11,498 nucleotides of DNA. It comes from Betaproteobacteria bacterium TMED156 (GTDB taxonomy: Bacteria; Pseudomonadota; Gammaproteobacteria; Burkholderiales; Burkholderiaceae_A). How positions within the stretch are numbered: position 1 is the stretch's first letter; every line of letters starts with the position of its first letter. A program made the translations under genes and the position numbers. The notes under the pieces are model-generated. The model had not been told where the DNA came from. It made no database searches and was given only the letters and a program-made list of their open reading frames with translations. The DNA is taken from contig NHHF01000096.1 in assembly GCA_002171155.1 (NCBI GenBank), forward strand, positions 1 through 11,498, written 5' to 3'. Of the stretch, positions 9,201 through 11,498 are shown one piece after another.

Positions 9201-9386
9201 ATCTTGAGGCAAACCAGGAGCAGCAATAACATCAGGTCTAGGTTTGGCTAAACATTTCTCATCTAACATGCTACTCAGTAAATTTTGTTGAAAAGTTTTT
9301 TCGTTATCTTGTGCATAAATACCAGCAGAAAAAATGACAAATATAAAAAAGAAAATGTTGCGTGAAATTTTTTTATGCCGTCTCAT
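6297..9386 (-). CDS. Exported TPR-CHAT domain cysteine peptidase
   Basis: A 1029-residue protein with a signal peptide (residues 1-25: RRHKK, a Phe/Ile core, IYA then Q), so it acts outside the cytoplasm. A Cys-containing N-terminal region (about 40-190) comes first. TPR-type helical repeats follow (about 205-470; RYSDSETLFRKALDLQ, DEEALALFRRAEPI, GRLSAAEKFLTAAL), then a helical linker (about 500-610). The C-terminal CHAT domain spans about 625-1015. CHAT is a caspase/separase-like clan CD peptidase: the catalytic His865 lies in FATHG and Cys917 in VLSACNTA, with GARSLVVSHWQV after it. Both catalytic residues are intact, so it is expected to be an active protease. The start ATG at 9386 lies three bases after the stop of the repeat-rich gene, with only a weak ribosome site, suggesting coupled translation. 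TPRs usually bind a partner or regulate the protease. The substrate is unknown, and the operon neighbours are natural candidates. Confidence 0.93.
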   Translation of the reverse strand: MRRHKKISRNIFFFIFVIFSAGIYAQDNEKTFQQNLLSSMLDEKCLAKPRPDVIAAPGLPQDKLIFCDKNLVGSVTSTKLYERDSNQEKNKVIFEIYNSSAQAQLIKKRLECSNNLVSLKKIKWKKAFGIGCKSKNGGWPHLLLLLPRGKTLYIADGSPSLMPTLISSVYPRRKDPALKSVYVEILRDIFGGPVPLASSTDLKNFSKLLNDARVANTQGRYSDSETLFRKALDLQTKLLNKNDISIAETLLDLALNVSNQGKDEEALALFRRAEPIIQVSSRDADRARFASYQGYHEANFRRYERALQYASGAVMAWRKISASPNLDLASLFGDEGDDSDPRASDKGELALALNLQANMSLRVEQLALAQASASEALQILKDTKGLPKWWIADVLLTLGKISSAQGRLSAAEKFLTAALAEKGLATGDGPQLIPFRVALAKAYQVEGMNTSSIITYRQIFKKINTFPTGSKVNLRKEDIIPFALAITNHANTLKDDTEIQGLFNEAFDAFQLLRPSVVEQTVNKASARLAIDNPELLDLINEIQIAEREKDAANIELSYETSLPDDQRSKLIEDKLILKKKIAYVRILQLNQKIKKEFPGYSKLTAPKTLNIVEFRKRLASTEGVVSFITGEKSSFVLLLRRDGIFVGQINEGEDSISESVQEIRKALVIQAGSINEFNQELSYSLYDRLFSSIKFKLQDLNHLIVVPSGPLASLPFALLIENKPQSELNSDASWLVNRVALSHSPSLKTFYSQRTTAPAVKPKLTLLAFGNPSLKGVSKSKEPKDNDDPSSALATSCRQPGPAPADLIRSLAPLPDTEKELSKVGKILSSDKSPAVLFSKDLATEETLRKQPLSDYKIIYFATHGLLPGELKCQAEPGLVLTPPTSSTSRENDGLLEASEIASLRINADMVVLSACNTAGNGGKFGGDSLSGLAEAFFFAGARSLVVSHWQVPSQSTAKLMTNMFESLGPELSAGSALSLRTAQKSLIKVEETAHPFFWAAFVIVGDGIDESWLPLPKEIQTFSEDQS

Positions 9387-9389
9387 TGG

Positions 9390-11498
9390 TTACCAATTCG
9401 AACTATTACCAACACTCGGGATTTTGATTGAAGAAGTTATTCCCGATGGAGGCCTGGTAGGTATTGGGACCTGAACATTTACAGGACTTCCAGGAACAAC
9501 CTCAACATTTTTGACTGACGCTGATTGAGCTTGTTGAGCTGGTTTTGGAGGTTTTGGTTGTGATACTGAAGCAAGAGTTTTATCTCCCACATCTGCAGTG
9601 TCAACTGGTGTAGGGGCCTTTTCAACAGGAACCGGTGAAGGAGGAGGGGGCGATACTGGAGTAGGAGGAGGGGGGGCCGCATCTGCACTAATTGAAGGAG
9701 GTGCAACTGAAGTGGCGACTTCATTTTGGGTAGTATCTTCAGCAATAGGTAAAGAATCTGCTGCAGGAGTAGGGATATCATCGGCAGCATTTTCAGGGTT
9801 AGATTCAGATTCTACACCATCAGTTCTTACCTCGTTGACAGACCCATCAGTTCCCCCATCAACGCCGATATCCTGAGGTGATGCATCTTCTGCACCAGCA
9901 TCGCCAACAGGTCCATCATCAGGACCATCACTAATAGGTCCATCATCCAAACTACCATCTCCAACAGACCCATCGTCTGGTCCTTCCTCCCCAGGAGTCC
10001 CGTCCCGTCTAGTTTCTGGCGATGATTCATCAAATCCTTGATCAGGAGGTGTTCCATCAGATGAACCACCGTCAGGTGAAAATTCTGCTCCTTCACCAAC
10101 AGTTTGTCCCTCAGGAACAATCTCATCAAAGTCACCAAATCCAGCGTCATCACCAAATTTTTTTTCTATAGCTGCAATATCTGCAGGTGTTGGAGGTGCA
10201 TCAGATGAAAATTCCATATCCATCATTTGAGGAGGTCCTCCATCAAAGTCTACTTCAGAAATATCTCCAAAATCACCAGGAGCAGGTCCTCCATCAAATT
10301 CACCCTGAGGTATTTCTCCAATTTCACCAGGAGGAGGCCCTACATCAAAATCTCCTTCGGGAATATCCCCAAAATCGCTGGTAGGAGAATTAGCACCAAA
10401 ATCCTCCTGGGGTATCTCACCAAACTCCGCAGATGAAGGAGCTACAAAGTCACTTGGTGGTGGAGCCTCAAATTCACCAATATCACCAAAGTCAGCAAAA
10501 TCACCAATACCAGTTGGTTGAGGGGGCATATTAACCATTTCTATTGATGGAACTTCTATATTTCCAATTGCTCTGACAGAATCAAAAGCTTCATCTACAG
10601 CGCCATCAAAAATTTCGATGATACTTTCACCCTCACCTGCAAAGGCAGCTAAGTTATTGAGAGTCGACATATCTGTTTTACCAGCCATTTCAAAAAACTC
10701 AGATGAATCTATTGATTCAAATTCTCTGGCTAAATTTGCAGCATAATCAAAAGTTCCTTCATCAATTCTTCCCATTACATCTGCCACTTCAGTTAACTCA
10801 AATCCAAGTTCATTAGCCAAATTAGCAGATTCTATAAAACGGTCGGAATCATCGAATTGTTTGAAAGTTGAGGTAATTTCATCAGCGGCCAAGCCAGAGT
10901 TATTAATTGCACTAAAAAAGTCCGCAGTATCAAATTCTGATTCTATGACATCATTATGAAATTCATTTTGATTATATTCATCAATTCCATCATCAAAAAA
11001 TACGTTTGGATCAAAGATCTCATTATCATTATCATTAACTATAGAAAAGTCACCTAAACACAATACTGGATTTACTTCACAAACTTCATCGGTTGCAATA
11101 TCATCTTTTTCGGCGAAAGAATTATCGAATTTTATCAAATCTTCATTTTCTTTTATATTGGAATTATTAATATTGTCAGTTTTTTGCTCACATTGAGCAT
11201 TTAAATTTCCCTCTGGACATTCTCCTGAATCTGACTCAGCCTCTCTAAATCTGTCTTGGCTGTTTCCAGCATTATTATCAGGTGACATTTCGTTATAATC
11301 ATCCGCATCACCATAATCTTTTAAATCTTCGGAATTTTCTGTATTTACGTTATCTTCACTGACTCCTTGATTACCACTGGAATCATTTACGCTAGCATCA
11401 TTTTCATCTACCTGATTACCACTTGTATCATTTCCACCAGCATGATATTCACCAGCATCATTTTCACCTACCTGATTACCACTTGTATCATTTCCACC
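9390..11498 (-). CDS. C-terminal part of large acidic repeat-rich protein, candidate TpsA-like secreted substrate (5' partial)
   Basis: The reading frame stays open from the stop at 9390-9392 to the right edge of the window (703 codons). The ATG at 11286-11288 is therefore probably internal, and the real start lies outside. Upstream of that ATG the frame encodes 20-residue Gly/Asn/Asp repeats. Next comes an acidic region, then helical 29-residue repeats (about 10566-10826), 17-residue FG(D/E)IP...F repeats (10228-10431) and an Asp-Gly rich stretch (about 9840-10080). A Pro/Ala/Thr-rich segment (about 9560-9700) follows, with a short C-terminus ending in Trp. The protein is strongly acidic, with Cys only in a small cluster near 11050-11220. 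No enzyme motif or membrane segment is visible. It heads an operon that ends in a TpsB transporter, so I infer a TpsA-type exoprotein or adhesin. The diagnostic N-terminal TPS domain would lie off-window, so this is unproven. It could instead be another type of repeat-rich surface protein. Confidence 0.8.
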   Translation of the reverse strand, partial: GGNDTSGNQVGENDAGEYHAGGNDTSGNQVDENDASVNDSSGNQGVSEDNVNTENSEDLKDYGDADDYNEMSPDNNAGNSQDRFREAESDSGECPEGNLNAQCEQKTDNINNSNIKENEDLIKFDNSFAEKDDIATDEVCEVNPVLCLGDFSIVNDNDNEIFDPNVFFDDGIDEYNQNEFHNDVIESEFDTADFFSAINNSGLAADEITSTFKQFDDSDRFIESANLANELGFELTEVADVMGRIDEGTFDYAANLAREFESIDSSEFFEMAGKTDMSTLNNLAAFAGEGESIIEIFDGAVDEAFDSVRAIGNIEVPSIEMVNMPPQPTGIGDFADFGDIGEFEAPPPSDFVAPSSAEFGEIPQEDFGANSPTSDFGDIPEGDFDVGPPPGEIGEIPQGEFDGGPAPGDFGDISEVDFDGGPPQMMDMEFSSDAPPTPADIAAIEKKFGDDAGFGDFDEIVPEGQTVGEGAEFSPDGGSSDGTPPDQGFDESSPETRRDGTPGEEGPDDGSVGDGSLDDGPISDGPDDGPVGDAGAEDASPQDIGVDGGTDGSVNEVRTDGVESESNPENAADDIPTPAADSLPIAEDTTQNEVATSVAPPSISADAAPPPPTPVSPPPPSPVPVEKAPTPVDTADVGDKTLASVSQPKPPKPAQQAQSASVKNVEVVPGSPVNVQVPIPTRPPSGITSSIKIPSVGNSSNW
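10228..10431 (-). repeat. Four 51-bp (17-residue) imperfect tandem repeats, coding
   Basis: Four units of about 51 bases at 10381-10431, 10330-10380, 10279-10329 and 10228-10278 (order of translation). Each encodes a 17-residue block such as DFGDIPEGDFDVGPPPG, with conserved Phe-Gly, Ile and a second Phe followed by Gly/Pro. The reading frame is maintained and the DNA has diverged more than the protein pattern, so the repeat appears to be selected at the protein level. Confidence 0.85.
10566..10826 (-). repeat. Helical 29-residue (87-bp) degenerate repeats, coding
   Basis: ANLANEL (codons 10806-10826) and ANLAREF (10719-10739) lie exactly 87 bases apart. A weaker third unit begins LAAFAGE another 87 bases on. 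Each unit predicts as an amphipathic acidic helix pair (for example ELTEVADVMGRID and SSEFFEMAGKTD). The first two units are clear; the third is degenerate. Confidence 0.6.
11334..11498 (-). repeat. 60-bp (20-residue) tandem repeats running off the window
   Basis: Units at 11454-11498 (45 of 60 bases visible) and 11394-11453 differ at one position over the 45 shared bases. A degenerate unit lies at 11334-11393. The coded unit contains NDTSGNQV and ENDAGEYH, rich in Gly, Asn and Asp. A 15-base sub-repeat (ccagcat, atattca or cattttca) lies at the boundary near 11438-11467. The near-identity of the outermost units points to recent expansion, and the array continues beyond the window. Confidence 0.9.

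Noticed and set aside
9598..9876. Plus-strand Gly-rich ORF resembling PE-PGRS or glycine-rich proteins
   Set aside because: It is the antisense image of the Pro/Ala/Thr-rich segment of the minus-strand repeat protein and has no independent start signal.
9827..10436. Several minus- and plus-strand ORFs over the repeat region (9827-10156, 10187-10384, 10227-10436)
   Set aside because: Low-complexity repeats keep alternative frames open. Their composition (runs of Leu/Met or Gln/His) looks like frame-shifted repeat coding.
11394..11498. Possible CRISPR array from regular direct repeats
   Set aside because: The units are contiguous, without unique spacers, and are in frame with a long coding sequence.

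Overview
The window is AT-rich bacterial DNA from a Gram-negative organism. Two outer-membrane-directed proteins, signal-peptide-bearing periplasmic proteins and an MrpD-type antiporter subunit support this. The antiporter sequence and the class III cyclase C-terminal tail resemble alphaproteobacterial versions, so a low-GC marine alphaproteobacterium is my best guess. This is an inference from protein style, not a database result. Shine-Dalgarno sequences are weak throughout, and two genes appear to use TTG starts.

Left part (1-1836, plus strand): a 5'-damaged gene for an MrpD/NuoN-like proton-translocating antiporter subunit is followed after 20 bases by a MutT-like Nudix hydrolase. The first 77 bases of the window are an exact direct copy of bases 1313-1389, the 3' end of the same antiporter gene. 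They are joined out of frame to the middle of that gene. The window therefore opens on a duplication junction, either a real tandem duplication or an assembly loop.

Right part (1833-11498, minus strand): five tightly packed genes run leftward and look like one operon, with gaps of 3, 13, 14 and 0 bases. In transcription order they encode: (1) the C-terminal 702 residues of a large acidic repeat-rich protein whose start lies beyond the window; (2) an exported TPR-CHAT cysteine peptidase with an intact His/Cys dyad; (3) a small exported protein of unknown function; (4) a CHASE2-transmembrane-adenylate cyclase with all catalytic residues; (5) a TpsB/FhaC-type POTRA plus beta-barrel outer-membrane transporter. 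The Nudix gene and the TpsB gene converge and overlap by four bases at their stops.

Working model (inference): the large repeat protein is the TpsA-like passenger exported by the TpsB pore. The CHAT peptidase and the small protein act in the periplasm on the same side as the CHASE2 sensor, and the cyclase turns an envelope event into cytoplasmic cAMP. Secretion, proteolysis and second-messenger output would then be wired together in one operon. No RNA genes, insertion sequences, CRISPR arrays or convincing terminators were seen, and no gene-free stretch exceeds 300 bases.
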